Shown in pieces: positions 12,601 to 27,600 of a stretch of 64,000 nucleotides of DNA. The DNA is from Antilocapra americana. Lineage: Eukaryota; Chordata; Mammalia; Artiodactyla; Antilocapridae. The translations under genes and the position numbers were made by a program. How positions within the stretch are numbered: the first letter of the stretch is position 1; every line of letters begins with the position of its first letter. The notes under the pieces are model-generated. The model was not told the DNA's origin. It did not search any database and saw nothing but the letters and a program-made list of their open reading frames with translations. Where the stretch lies: NCBI GenBank assembly GCA_007570785.1, contig ML660201.1, positions 39,240,588-39,304,587 on the forward strand. The letters run 5' to 3'.

Positions 12601-15600
12601 AAGGAAGGCATCTCCCCTCCATTTCATTAGTGCTGACTGACCCGTGGGGGAAACCGCATGCTCTCTAGATGGACAAACAAGCCCCAGGCTGGAAATGCAG
12701 AGCGACACCTTCAAGTCCACCTTATGCTCCCCACAGAGCTCAGACTTCTCAGATCAGAAAGTACAGCTGCCCTCACTCTGGGCAGCCTCTGACCCTCTAG
12801 ATCCCAGCCCCATGAAGTGACTGCAGGGAATACAGACCAGCACCTCTAGACCAACAAGTGAGCTCCAGATCCCCCCACTACTGTAGCTGGTATGTTACAG
12901 CAACCTGCAGCCTTTCTGAAGCACCTGCTCTTGTTCTGAATATAATCTCACCTTCCTTCTCACCCTCCCCTCTTGCCCAAACCTTCCCTCCCCCGCTCCT
13001 CCACTCCATCCTGGAGTCCACTACTATCTGACTTGTTCACAGGACTCTTGGGATTTTAGAGTTAGAAGAGAGCTTTGGATGCTGTCTGGTCCACTCTCCC
13101 CACTCCCATCTCTTACATTATCAGTCAGGACCCTGAGGCCTACAGAGTAGAGAGGCTGCTGCTAATAAGAAAGCTGGGGCCAGGATGCAGGCCTCTTGAT
13201 TTCTGGTCCAAGAGACTTCTGCATGGACATTAAAAGCTTATTTATGAAGTGGTTTAAGGTGGGAAGACGGTTACAGTGCAGTGATGACTATATCCTGCTA
13301 ACAAGATGAATAAGGTGATGTGTGGATGTGTACGTGTTTCTCAACATAAACCCTGATGACTGGCCAGGAGAAAACTAATTTCCCTATACAATAGCTGGCC
13401 CTCAATTAGACTTTCTAGTTCAAATGAACAACTCCAAACCAACCTTCAACAAAGCACCAAGGGCCCATATTTCCTTTCAGTGAATATGGTAGTACAAAGA
13501 GATTGGAATACCAGACCATCTCATCTGCCTCTTCAGAAACCTGTATGCAAGTCAAGAAGCAACAGTCGGAACCAGACATGGAACAACAGACTGGTTCAAA
13601 ATTGGGAAAGGAGTATATCAAGGCTGTAGATTGTCACCCTAGGTATTGAACATCTATGCAGAGTACATTGTGTGAAATGCCAGGCTGGATGAATCACAAG
13701 CTGAAATCAAGATTGCCGGGAGAAATATCAACCTCAGACATGCAGATAACACCACCCTTCTGGCAGAAAGTGAAGAGGAACTGAAGAGCCTCTTGATGAA
13801 GGTGAAAGAGGAGAATGCAAAAGCTGGCTGAAAACTCAACATTCAAAAAACGAAGATCATGACATCCAGACCCATCACTTCATGACAAATACATGGGGAA
13901 AACATGGAAACAGTGACAGATTTTATTTTCTTGGGCTCCAAAATCACTGTGGATGGTGACTGCAGCCATGAAGTTAAAAGACAATTTCTCCTTGGAAGGA
14001 AAGTTACGACAAACCCAAACAGCATATTAAAAACCACAGACATCACTTTGCCCACAAAGGTTCATATAGTCAAAGCTATGGTCTTTCCAGTAGTCGCATA
14101 CAGATGTGAGAGTTGGACCATAAAGAAGGCTGAGAGCCAGGGAACTGATGCTTTCAAAATGTGGTGCTGGAGAAGACTCTTGAGACTGCCTTGGACAGCA
14201 AGATCAATCCAGTCAATCCCAAATGAAATCAACCCTGAATATTCATTAGAAGGGGCTGATGCTGAAGCTTGAGCTCCAATACTCTGGCCACCTGATGTGA
14301 AGAGGTGACTCACTGGAAAAGATCCTGATGCTGGGAAAGACTGAGGGCAGGAGGAGAAGGGGATGACAGCAGATGAGATATTTGGATGGCATCATGGATT
14401 CAATAGACATGAGGCTGAGCAAACTCCAGGAGACAGTGAAGGACAGGGAAGCCTGGAGTACTGCAGTTCACGGGATCGCAAAGAGTCAGACACAACTGAG
14501 TGACTGAACATCAACAAAAACAGAAGGAAAGGAATGAAAGGACCAGCAATCCCAGGCTGGGGTCCTCTCCAGAGAAGAGCAGGGAGCCTCTGATATCTTG
14601 AGAGCTGCTGGTCACCCATGCCCGGGGGAATGGGTGGAATCAACAGTTCTCCTCTGACAAAATACCTGCAGCTTCAGTCAGAGCAATAGGCAGGAAATGT
14701 GGCCTTGATGGTTTCAGCCACACCTGAACACAGAACTCAGATCCTGCTGAAGGGAAGATGGACAGCGACCACAGAAACTAAGGAGAGGTACAGACAGTAT
14801 CCATATTAGAGGAGAAACGCCGGAAGCTGGAGGTGCACAGGGTGCCCTTGGGGGCCATGGGCCACACTGTAAGTTTTGGGAAACCTGGACAACACTGCCC
14901 CGCTCTTTGGGGAACAGTTCAGCTACGCTGATGTGGAGGAGGTGGCCTGGGTTTCCCTTTCCTGAGGCAATTGGTGAGTCAGCACAGAGGAAAGACAAAG
15001 TTCTGACATTTCATGCAAAGGGGGAAATTAATCAGCACTTCTGTGAAAACAGCACCCAACCCTTATTGTTTCATCAGGACTGTGCGCTCTAAATAGCGGC
15101 AGCTACTTGAGCATTTGTGTTCTGGCAGGAGTCTCCGACAGTTTTCTCATACTCCTATGTTCATCTCCTTAGGACTCCTGACTGCTTGGGGGAAAAGGGA
15201 AAGAGCAGCATGTAGAGAGGCACAGGAAGAGGAGATATAGGGATCAGACACCGTTCCCAGGGCGAGCAGCATTTTAACTGGGAAACATTCAAACACTAGA
15301 CACTTGTACAATCATACAATGTGCAACCCGAGGTAAGGCCCTTCCTGGGAGACGGCTCATGATTAAAATGAGAGGGTTCTCCTGGAACTCAGTTGAGTTT
15401 GGCACAGTTGCCGGATACAAAATTAATATGCAGAAACAGGTTGCACTTCTATATACTAACAAGAAACTATCAGAAAAAAATGAAAGTAAGAAAACAATTC
15501 CATTTACAAACATATCAAGAAGAAAAAATCCAATTACACAGGTAAAAGATCTGTACCCTAAAATCTCTAAGACACTAACAAAAGAAATTGAAGAGGACAC

Positions 15601-18600
15601 AAACAGATGGAAAGATGTACTGTGTTCATGGACTGGAAGAATTAATATGGCTAAAATGACTGTACAACCCAAGGCAATCTACAGATTCAGTGAAATCCCT
15701 ATAAAATATCACTAGCTTTTTTCCCAGAGCTAGAACAAATAATTCCAAATTTTTATAGAAACAGAAAAGATCTTGAATAGTCAAAACAATCTTGAAAAAG
15801 AAAGGCTGGAAGTATCATGCTTCTGATTTCAAAGCACACTACAAAGGTACAATAATCAAAACAGTATGGTATTGGGACGTGCACAAGCACACACAGAGCA
15901 TGAAGGAACAGAATAGAGAGCCCAGAAATGAACCTGTACCTCTATCAGCAATTAATCTATTAATATGACAAAAGAGGCAAGAATATACAATGGAGAAAAG
16001 ACAACCTTGTCAATAAATTTGGGAAAGCTAGACAGGTAAATGGAATAGAACCAAACTGGATGACTCTCTCACATCATTTACAATTCAGTTCAGTTCAGTC
16101 ACTCAGCCATGTCCGACTCTCTGTGACCCCATGGACTGCAGCATGCCTGGCCTCCATGTTCATCACCAACTCCTGGAGTCCACCCAAACCCATGTCCATC
16201 AAGTCGGTGATGCCATCGAGCCATCTCATCCTCTGTCCTCCCCTTCTCCTCCTGCCCTCAATCTTTCCCAACATCAGGGTCTTTTCCAATGAGTCACCTC
16301 CTCACATCAGGTGGCCAAAGTATTGAAGTTTCAGCTTCAACATCAGTCCTTCCAATGAACACCCAGGACTGATCTCCTTTAGGATGGACTGGTTGGACTT
16401 CCTTGCAGTCCAAGGGACTCTCAAGAGTCTTCTCCAACACCACAGTTCAAAAGCTTCAATTCTTTGGCACTCAGCTTTCTTTATAGTCCAACGCTCACAT
16501 CCATACATGATCACTGGAAAAACCATAGCCTTGACTAGATGGACCTTTGTTGACAAAGTAATGTCTCTGCTTTTTAATATGCTGTCTAGGTTGGTCATAA
16601 CTTTCCTTCCAATGAGTAAGCATCTTTTAATTTCATGGCTGCAATTACCATCCACAGTGATTGTGGAGTCCAGAAAAATAAAGTCAGTCACTGTTTCCAC
16701 TGTTTCCAATCTATTTGCCATGAAGTGATGGGACCAGATGCCATGATTTTAGTTTTCTGAATGTGGAGCTTTAAGCCAACTTTTTCACTCTCCTCTTTCA
16801 CTTTCATCAAGAGACTCTTTATCTCTTCTTCACTTTCTGCCATAAGGGTGGTGTCCTCTGCATATCTGAGGTTATTGATATTTCTCCCAGCAATCTTGAT
16901 TCCAGCTTGTGCTTCTTCCAGCCCTGCGTTTCTCATGATGTACGCTGCATACAAGTTAAACAAGCAGGGTGACAATATACAGCCCTGTTGTACTCCTTTT
17001 CCTGTTTGGAACTAGTCTGTTATTCCATGTCCAGTTCTAACCGTTGCTTCCTGACCTGCATATAGGTTTCTCAAGAGGTCAGTCAGGTGGTCTGGTATTC
17101 CCATCTCTTTCAGAATTTTCCACAGTTTGTTGTGATCCACACAGTCAAAGGCTTTCGTATAGTCAATAAAGCAAAAATAGTTGTTTTTCTGGAACTCTTG
17201 CTTTCTTGATGATCCAGTAGATGTTGGCAATTTGATCTCTGGTTCCTCTGCCTTTTCTAAAACCAGACTGAACATCTGGAAGTTTATGGTTCACATATTG
17301 CAGAACCCTGGCTTGGAGAATTTTGAGCATCACTTTACTAGTGTGTGAGATGAGTGCAATTGTGCTGTAGTTTGAGCATTCTTTGGCATTGCCTTCCTTT
17401 GGGATTGGAATGAAAACTGACCTTTTCCAGTCCTGTGGCCACTGCTGAGTTTTCCAAATTTGCTGACATATTTTGTGCAGCACTTTCATAGCATATGACA
17501 GAATGTGGTTCACTGGAGAAGGGACCACTCCAATATTCTTGCCTTGAGAACCCCATGAACAGTATGAAAAGGCAAAAAGATAGGACACTGAAAGATGAAC
17601 TTCCCAGGTCAGTAGGGTGCCCAATATGCTACTGGAGATCAGTGGAGAAGTAACTCCAGAAAGAATGAAGGGATGGAGGCAAAGCAAAAACACCACCCAG
17701 TTGTGAATGTGACTGGTGATAGAAGCAAGGTCCAATGCTGTAAAGAGCAATATTGCATAGGAACCTGGGATGTTAGGTCCATGAATCGAGGCAAATTGGA
17801 AGTGGTCAAACAGGAGATGGAAAGAGTGAACATTGACATTCTAGGAATCAGCGAACTAAGATGGACTGGAATGGGTGAATTTAACTCAGATGACCATTAT
17901 ATCTACTACTGCGGGCAGGAATCCATTAGAAGAAATGGAGTAGCCATCAGAATCAACAAAAGAGTCCAAAATGCAGTATTTGGATGCAATCTCAAAAATG
18001 ACAGAATGATCTCTGTTTGTTTCCAAGGCAAACCATTCAATATCACAGTAATCCAAGTCTATGCCCTGACCAGTAATACTGAAGGAGCTGAAGTTGAACG
18101 GTTCTATGAAGACCTGCAAGACCTTTTAGAACTAACACCCAAAAAAGATGTCCTTTTCATTATAGGGGACTGGAATGCAAAAGTAGGAAGTCAAAAAACA
18201 CCTGGAGTAACAGGCAAATTTGGCCTTGGAGTAGAGAATGAAGCAGGGCAAAGGCTAATAGAGTTTTGCCAAGAGAACGCTCTGGTCATAGCAAACACCC
18301 TCTTCCAACAACACAAGGGAATACTCTACACATGGACATCACCAGATGGCCAACACCAAAATCAGACTGATTATATTCTTTGCAGCCAAATGAAGAAGCT
18401 CTATACAGTGAGCAAAAACAAGACTGGGAGTTGACTGTGGCTCAGATCATGAACTCTTTATTGCCAAATTCAGACTTAAATTGAAAAAGTACAATAGACC
18501 ATTCAGGTATGACCCCTTATAATTATGCAGGGGAAGTAAGAAATAGATTTAAGGGACTAGATCTGATAGACAGAGTGCCTGATGAACTATGGATGGAGGT

Positions 18601-21600
18601 TCGTGACACTGTACAGGAGACAGGGATCAATACCACCCCCAAGAAAGAGAAATGCAAAAAAGCAAAATGGCTGTCTCTGGAGCCCTTACACATAGCTGTG
18701 AAAAGAAGAGAAGCAAAAAGAAAAGGAGAAAAGGAAAGATATACCCATTTGAATGCAGAGTTCCAAAGAATAGCAAGGAGAAATAAGAAAGCCTTCCTCA
18801 GTGATAAGTGCAAAGAAATAGAGGGAAACAATAGAATGGGAAAGACTAGAGATCTCTTCAAGAAAATTAGAGATACCAAGGGGACGTTTCATGCAAAGAT
18901 GAGCTCAATAAAGGACAGAAATGGTATGGACCTAACAGAAGCAGAAGATATTAAGAAGAGGTGGCAAGAATACACAGAAGAACTGTACAAAAAAAAGATC
19001 TTCTTAAATAAACTAAAAATGGATTAAAGACATAAATGGGAGACCTAAAACCATAAAACTCCTAGAAGAAAACACACGTGATAAATTCTTTGACATTGGT
19101 CTTAGCAATGTGTTTTTGGATACGTCCCCTTAGGAAACACGAGAAGCAAAAACCAACCAGTGGTCCCTAACCAAACTTAAAAGCTTTTGCATAGTGAAGA
19201 AAACCATCAACAAAACAAAAAAGCCACCTACTGAATGGGAGAAAGTATTTGCAAATAATATATCTGACAAGTGGTTAATATCCAAAACATACAAAGAACT
19301 CAAACAAGTAAATATCAAAAAACAAAAAGACCTATTAAAAAATCGGCTGAATACTCAAACAGACATTTTTCCAAAGAAGACAGACAGATGGCCAACAGGT
19401 ACATGAAAAGATGCTCAACATCAGTAATCATCAGGGAAATGCAAATGAAAATCACAACGAAGTATCACCTCACACCCATCAGGACGGCTATCATCAAAGA
19501 GACCATGGAGACGGATGAATGACAAGTTTTGGTGAAGATGTGGAGACAAGAACCCTTGTGCATTGCTGATGAGACCGCAACATCAAACTACAGAAAACAA
19601 CACGGAGAGACCTCAAGAAATTTAGAAGCAGAGCTACCATATGCTTCTTCAATTTCACTCCTCAATATTTACCAGAAGAAAATTAAAGCACTAACTAGAA
19701 AAAAATACATACGCCACCATGTCCATTGTGGCATTACTTACAATAGCTAAGATGTGGAAGCAACTAAGCGTCACAGTGGCATATTAATCCGCCACAAAAA
19801 AAAAAAAAGAAAGAAATCTTGCCGTCTGCGACAACATGGATGGATACAGTCGATGACTACATAATATCTTTTTATGGTGACATATGTAAGTAGACTTTTC
19901 ATGATGATTATTTTGACATATATAGAAATATCAAATCATAATGTTGTGTGACAGGAACTAACATAATAGTGCAGGTCAATTATTCTTCAAAAACAAACAA
20001 ACTAACTCACAGAGAAAGAGATCAGATTTGTGGTTATCAGAGGTCGGGGCTGGGGGTAGGAGGATGGGGAATTGAATGAAGTGGTCAAAAGGTACAAACT
20101 TCCAGCTATAAGATAAATAAGCACTAGGAATGCAATACACAGCACGATAAATATAACTAACTCTGCTGTACATTACACATGAAAGTTACTAAGAGAGTAA
20201 ATTCTAAGAGTTCTTATCTTAGAAGAAATTTTTTCTCCTACTTAATTCTGTATCTCTATGAGATGATTGGATGGTCACTAAACTTACTGTGATTCGCATG
20301 TCATAATGTATGTAAGTCAAATCACTATGCTGTACACCTTAAACATATTCAGTGCTGTATGTCAATTATATCTCAATAAAACTGGAAGGAAAACAACAAA
20401 AAACTTAGATTAAAAAATAAATAAAACAAGAAGGTTAGTCTAAATGCATCTGCTGCAAGATCCCTGCAAGCTCTGATCCCCTGGCAACTCAAGGTATTTC
20501 TGGTACAAGCTCCTTGAGAACAAGGAGCACATTTTCCTCACACCTGTACCCCGAGACCCAGCCCTGCACCCAGCACATGGCATGGGCAGAGCAGACGGTC
20601 AAGGGCACGGAATGGACAGCACCACGACACGTACACTACACCTGATGTCTGACCGCAGGAGGACACTGGCGGGCACGTCAGGAGACGACGTGGACGAACA
20701 AACCAGTGAACAGGGCTGAGCTGCAAGGGGTTCGATACAAGTCAACCCTGAGTCCATGGTGTGACAATTCTGGAACCAGTGAGGAGAAGCAAGGTAAAAT
20801 GAAAGCCAAGGGAGACCTGCTCTGAAAGAACATGAGTTGTCCTGGGAGCCCCAGGCCGGCGATGCTTTTTCTCCGATGAGCTCCAAGAAACAAGTGGCGT
20901 AAAAATGCAAGCCATGTAACAATTCAAAGTTCAGTTTCATAACTTACAGCAAATATGAGTTTGAGATAAACTTCCCTTCAGTGGGTTGCTTTCAACAAAG
21001 GCATTCTTCTTACCCCTGCGGGCACTTTCACTAGAAGTTGACAGGCGTGTTCTTGGGCAAGGCTTCTCAAACTTTAATATGCATACAAATAACCTGAGGA
21101 CCTTGTTAAAAACCACATCCTGATTCTAGGTTTGGGCTGGGGCCTGAGTGCTACATCCCTGACAAGCTCCCAGTGACGCCAGTGCTGCTGGTCAGAGGAC
21201 CCATGATGTGAGTAGCAATTTCCAACTGTGGTTTTCAGACTCAGCTGCATATCAGAATCTATCGGGGGAGGGGGGGCTTACAAATTATGAACCCCAGCCA
21301 CAGAGATTCAGATTTGATTGGCATGCATGCAGTCTGGGCATTGGAATTTTATTTAAAGCTCCCAAGGTGATTCCGTTATGCAGAAAAGTTTCAGGCTTCC
21401 TTGGTAGACTGCAGTAGACACCGGTTCAATCCCTGATCCGGAAAGATTCCACATGCCTCGGAGCAACAAAGTCCACGAGCTGTAACTGTTGAGCCTGTGT
21501 TCTAGAGCCTGGGAGCTGCAATTACTGAGTCCACGTGCTGCAACTACTGAAGCCCTCACAACCTAGAGCCCATGTCCCGCAACGGGACGTTCCCACAGTG

Positions 21601-24600
21601 AGAAGCCCGCACATCACAACTAGAACAATGAAGACTCAGCATGGCCAAAAATTATCTAATTAATTAAAAATAAAATAAAGTTTCATGCCTAATAAGTAGT
21701 CCTCTGTTTCCCTCTATCTGACACAAGAATAAAAGTGTCTCCTTCTAATTACTTCAAAAGCAGTGTTCTAAGGACCCAAAATGTAGCCTCTAAACAGTCT
21801 ATTCTCTTAGCAAGGAAATCAGCTTATTAATGATACCCAGTGTTCCACTTAGACTCTCAGCATGGTTTAGCTTTAACAAATTGGCTGAATTCTAGTCACT
21901 GGTTTGGTTTTACAACAGCTTCTATTGGCCTGTTCAAGGCTATATGCCAGAGTGTATTAAACATTTAATCACTCACTCTGCTGACAACGGGCTTACAGAA
22001 CTGTTGCTGGCTGTGCGTGTGACTGGCACCCTTTCCCACTCAGGCCCCTGCCTGCTGCTCTGCCCAGGGAAGGTTTGGAAAGGGACCACCTGCTCCCTAG
22101 GCTTTGCACATAGCAGGTTTCTGCAAGCAACTGGGAAGACACAGAAAGGCCCCTTCTGAATCACTATTGTATTTAAAGTAATTCCCAGAAAAGCCAGGCA
22201 TAACATATATTGCAAACACAAAACAGGCAAATATAAATCAAACTGACATTACTATACAGATCATTGTGGACTATTTACTCTCAGTTTTGTCAGGGAAGAT
22301 AATAATGACAACACTCTGTACACAGACAAGTTTTCTTCCATATTTTTCTAAACAGGCATTAAAAACATTTTAGAATAATTTTTTTCTTATACAGACATGG
22401 ATGGACCTAGAGTGTGTCATACTGAGGGAAGGAAGTCAAAAAGAGAAAATTAAGTATAGCATGTTAACACATATAAGCGTGTCTAGAAAAATGGTACAGA
22501 TGAATCTATTTCCAAGGCAGGAACAGAGATGCAGACATAGACAATGGATATGTGGACACAGTGAGGGAAGGAGGGGGTGGGATGAATTGGGAGATCAGGG
22601 CTGACACATACGCGCTACCACACGTAAAGCAGACAGGTGGTGGGAAACTGCCATAAAACAGAGCAGGCTCAGCGCGGTGCTCCGTGGTGATTTAGAGGGT
22701 GGGCTGGAGGTGGCGGTGAGCAGTTGAGACGGAGGGGACATATGTATACATACAGCTGACTCACTTTATGGTACAGAGGAAATTAACACAACATCGCACA
22801 GCAATTATCTTCTGGTTTAAAAGTATGTTCTTCTTAGATATCTATGGTACATTACAATCAGGTAAGTGTTAGCACATGAATAACACCCTAGAAAACATCT
22901 CCCCATCTGGAAGCACAGTTTCTCCCACATATATTATCTCTGGCAAAGAAAAGTGCCTCTTTTGTCCCAGAAATGTAGCTGGTAGATCCCTCTACTTACC
23001 AGTGTAGTTTGCAGAATAGTTGTTTGGATCTAGAAACTTCTTAACCAGCTCACAGTTAGACAAGATATGATTTGTGGTGATAACGTTGAGATAGTTCTGA
23101 AGACCCTTCTGCCTCTCAGCTATGAATTCACGATCCATGTTACCAATCAATTTTTTGGGAGGAAGAGGTAGACTTAGGCCTGCAATCTTTAATTAAAAAG
23201 AAAAAAGAAAAGTATTATACTCACGGCATCCCCAAATAAGACAGAATAGCAGAATCCTGAGCCAACAGGTTTCGTTAGGTCTAAAACATTTCAGGATACG
23301 TCCTAATCAGCTGTAGTGTAAAAATGTGAAAACCTGTACATCTTAGAACTGATAAAATGCTTTATTAAGTGTAGCAACTTTAATACTTAATTTCTTAAAT
23401 GAAATTTACACATGAACATATTTTCTGAGAGTCAAATACTTCTTTTATTACTGCTGGCAGTCCCATGATGCTCGCCCCCCACCACCCCAGTTGAAAAGTG
23501 ACATATCCATTCCCCACTCCCTAAAGGTGGCCACATTCAACTCTTCCAGCTGATCTTTTGGAAGAAGTGACGGTTTACATTGCTATGCCTTGATTTTTCA
23601 CTTTTAGGCACTATCTGTAAGTTTCTCCTTATGGGAGATAAGGGTTAAGTTCTCTTTCACAACCTGATCCCATTCCACACATTCTATTCCTAATTCTTCC
23701 AACATCATGATGCTATCATTTAAATAAGTGCAGCATGCATGTTTATACTAGGTAAATAACACTCACAACAGAGCCAAAGAGCATGTTTACTACTCCTTTC
23801 TGTGAACTTTTTTTTTCCCCTAATTTTCTCTTCAACTCCAAACTCTCCATCTAAGCCTTTCTTCAACACACTGAAATACAAAGATGAATCAATGTCATCT
23901 TCTTTAAGAGCACTTTTCAGAAGCCAGCAACCTGTTCCAAGCAGGACAGGTGGTCCCTAGACTGGCAAGACTGGCATCCCAGGACCTCCCTTCACCACCA
24001 TGCTAGAGAAGCCTCTGCCCTTTCTCCTGCTAAACCCCATTTCTATATCCATGCCTGCCTTTTTCTTAGATAATCCCCTCACTTTTGGTGGAGATACCCT
24101 CTGTCAGCTTCCTAGAAAGGGAGAATTGTTTGCAACCTTGCATGTTAGTGAAAAAATGTCTTTATTTGTAATTTCCTGGTGGTCTGTGACTAGGGCACTG
24201 AGTTTCCACTGCTGGGAGCAAGGGTTCCACTGCTAATTGGTGGGGGTTGGGGGGGGGCATTGACTGAGATCTCACACGCCTCACATAGAGTTAAGAACAA
24301 AGAAGGAAAAGAAATTCTTTAAAAAAAATTTTTTTAAGTCTTTATTCTACTCTCACACCTGATTGATAATGAGTCTTGATATGGAACTCTAAGTCGGAGA
24401 TATTTGTTCTTCAGAATTTTTAGAAACTACACTACTGTCTTTTAGTTTCCAGTTCAAGCAGTAGTTTCCTCATTCTTTTTTCTGTCTGGAAGCTTTTAGG
24501 ATCTTCTTTTTGACCTGTTTATGAATCCCACCTGCCTTTAATGTGGCTCTGTGTTCATTCTTGGTACTGAGTACTCGGCCCTTTCTCACTCCAGAAATTA

Positions 24601-27600
24601 ATATCCTTATATTTGTTGGTATTGTCTTGCCTTAGGTCATTATTCCTTTCTCTCCATGCCCTATGCTTTCTTTTTCTGGAACCCCTGTTTTCCAAACTTG
24701 GACCTTCTGGACTGGTCGGTCCTCTGTTCTTATCTTTTCCCTCCCATTTTCCACCTATGTTAAACATTTTTTCCCTGGGATATTTCTTTTATCTTCCAGG
24801 CTTTCTAAAGGGTTTTCATTTCTACTACTATTATCTTTTTCTATTTATATAATTTCTAAATTCTCCGTGCATTCCTTAACAGCATCCTGAATGTCACTCA
24901 ACTTTTTTTGTCTCTGAGATTATAAAATATAATTTTTCTGAGAACCTGTGACCTCAGTCTCTTTAGCTCATTCCTCTTAGGCTGGGCAGATCCCCCAAAG
25001 GAATATTCCTTGCTCCTCTGCCTGGAGAGTTTAAGCCTAAATGCCAGTAACCTGGGTGCTGGGGGGGAAGGAAGGGGCTCAGCTGGGGGTGGGGGATGGA
25101 CAGGTCTCCTCTTTACTATGTAAATATTTCCAACTGTGCCTGCATTCTCCAGTCCAAAGAATGTTCAACCCTCTCCAGAGGAAAAAAACCCAGCTTCAAC
25201 ACTGGAGAAGAGCGGGCATAAGTTGCTCAGATGGGGAGCTCTGGGGATCCAAATGCTTAAACACACTTTCAACTCCTGATTTTAGCTTGACCTCCCCCCA
25301 CGCTGGAGGTACTGTCAATCTTTCGGAGGTTCTGTGGTGTAAACTGGGACCCTGTGGGTTTAGCCACCCCTACTACCATCTCGTAATTCTGCCTTCCCAT
25401 ATCTTCCCATTAGTTAGCTCTCATTCATAGGATTTTTAGTTTTTAATGTTTTTGTTGTAATTTTCTTGAAGGGGTGTGTGTGTGTGTTTGTGTACATACA
25501 CAAGATCGAATTTACTGTTGTTTAAGAGTGGCTTGGGGAGAAAGGAAAAGTAAATGCAGGAGTGCAATCTACTATCATTTTCCAGATCATTTAAAACTTT
25601 GAGTCTATTTTTTAAACTTAAAAAACAAAGTATCAGATTGGTATCATAATTCAATGAGCAAAAAGCACTAGTCTACCCTTGTGCTTTGAGTGGCCCACGC
25701 GGCATGTGTATTGATTGAGAGAAAGGTCTAAAACAGAAAGGCAGCCTGAATTCAGACAAGCATGTCATCTAAATCACCCATGTGAGCAAACCTAACTGAG
25801 TCTGCTTCACTCTATTTTTTCAAACAATGAAGACCCTGAACTTGGCAATTAGGCAAGTTTGAACCTTGAGCTTGAATTAGGCCTTGGACTTGAGTCAGGC
25901 GAGATGAAAAGGTTGGCTGATAATTCTGAACTGCCTGTTTCTACAACATACTTATGAAAATATGTCAGAACACACTTAGAGTGAATTTTCAGCCATGGCC
26001 AAATTCACTGCCAGATAAGACACTCAATTTCAGGCTGTTTTCCTCTCTCATACAAATACATTTTATGGAATAGCAGTTTCTTTATTAACTAAATAAAAAA
26101 GCAAAGTTATGAAGAAAGCACATCACTCATCTGGTACACATCCAAGTCAATTGTTTCATTATTATTTTTGTTCAGGAGCACTGAGTAATACAAGGGAATC
26201 CATGGTAATGTGTTACTGAAAATATAATTGATTTATTTCTTTTAAAACCTGTTTTATTAAGTTGCAGGATATAATTTCATTTGTGTGTCTGTGTGCACCT
26301 GTGTGTAAGTCCAGGCATACAGTTACATACACACGAAAAATGTCTGAAAGGACTTACTCTACCTGCTTTAGAACAGCTACCTCTGGGAGTGGGCTGGTCA
26401 CTTAATTTTTAATTCTATACTATGAAATGCTAACATATCTTATTTATTATTTTTTCAATTAAAAAAAAGAAAAAGACTTTTGCTCATAAGAGCTATCATA
26501 TATACAACAAAGATTAAAAAAAAAAAAAGTACCATCAGCCAATATCAGCATATCTGCCTGCATTACTCGCTCAAGAGCAGACCCAGCTGAAGCCCAGGTC
26601 ACTCAGAATGGAGAGTCACATCTGACAACATCAGATTTAAACCCCAATAGGGCTATTTTTCACTCACAGCAGGGATGTCAGAATGAATTAGATAAGCTGT
26701 TTCAAATTTTGTGGCCTCCAAGCTCAAAAAAAAAATTATTATTATTTTTTAAGTCAAGCATCATTTCTCTTTAGGTAAACTAGACAGCATATTAAAAAGC
26801 GGAGACATTACTCTGCCAACAAAGGTCCGTCTAGTCAAAGCTGTGGTTTTTCCAGTAGTCCTGTATGGACGTGAGAGTTGGACTATAAAGAAAACTGAGA
26901 ATCAAAGAATTGATGCTTTTGAACTGTGGTGTTGGAGAAGACTCTTAAGAATCTCTTGGACTGCAAGGAGATCCAACTAGTCCATCCTAAAGGAAATCAG
27001 TTCTGAATATTCATTGGAAGGACTGACGCTGATGCTGAAGCTCCAACACTCTGGCCACCTGATGCGAAGAACTGACTCACTGGAAAAGACACTGATGCTG
27101 GGAAAGACTGAAGGCTGGGAAAGACTGAAGGCAGGAGGAGAAGGGGACAGCAGAGGATGAGATGGTTGGATGGCATCACCGACTTGATGGACATGAATTT
27201 GAGTAAGCTCTGGGAGTTGGTGATGGACAGGGAAGCCTGGCGTGCTGCAGTCCATGGGGTCACAAAGAATCGGACATGACTGAGTGATTGAACTGAACTG
27301 AACTGAAATGTACTGCTCTGCCCAGATACCTCATCAGCTATTTCAAATCATCAGGCAAAACAAAGAATTCTTCGCCCCCAGCTGCGAGTAGAGTGTCTCT
27401 GCCATGTCAGTCTGCGAGGAACATGGCAGGTGTTTTTCTGCCCCGGTTTGGGTTCTCACAATTAATTTTCCTCCAAGTTTTGAAACTTTGCAATGTGTGT
27501 GTGATTTTAAAATCTTGCCTTTGACAGAAGGCTAGCATTCAAGAGAAGTTAACTTTCTCTTTCAGCTTCTCCCACAATTTCTCAAGTGCTTACCCATCAC

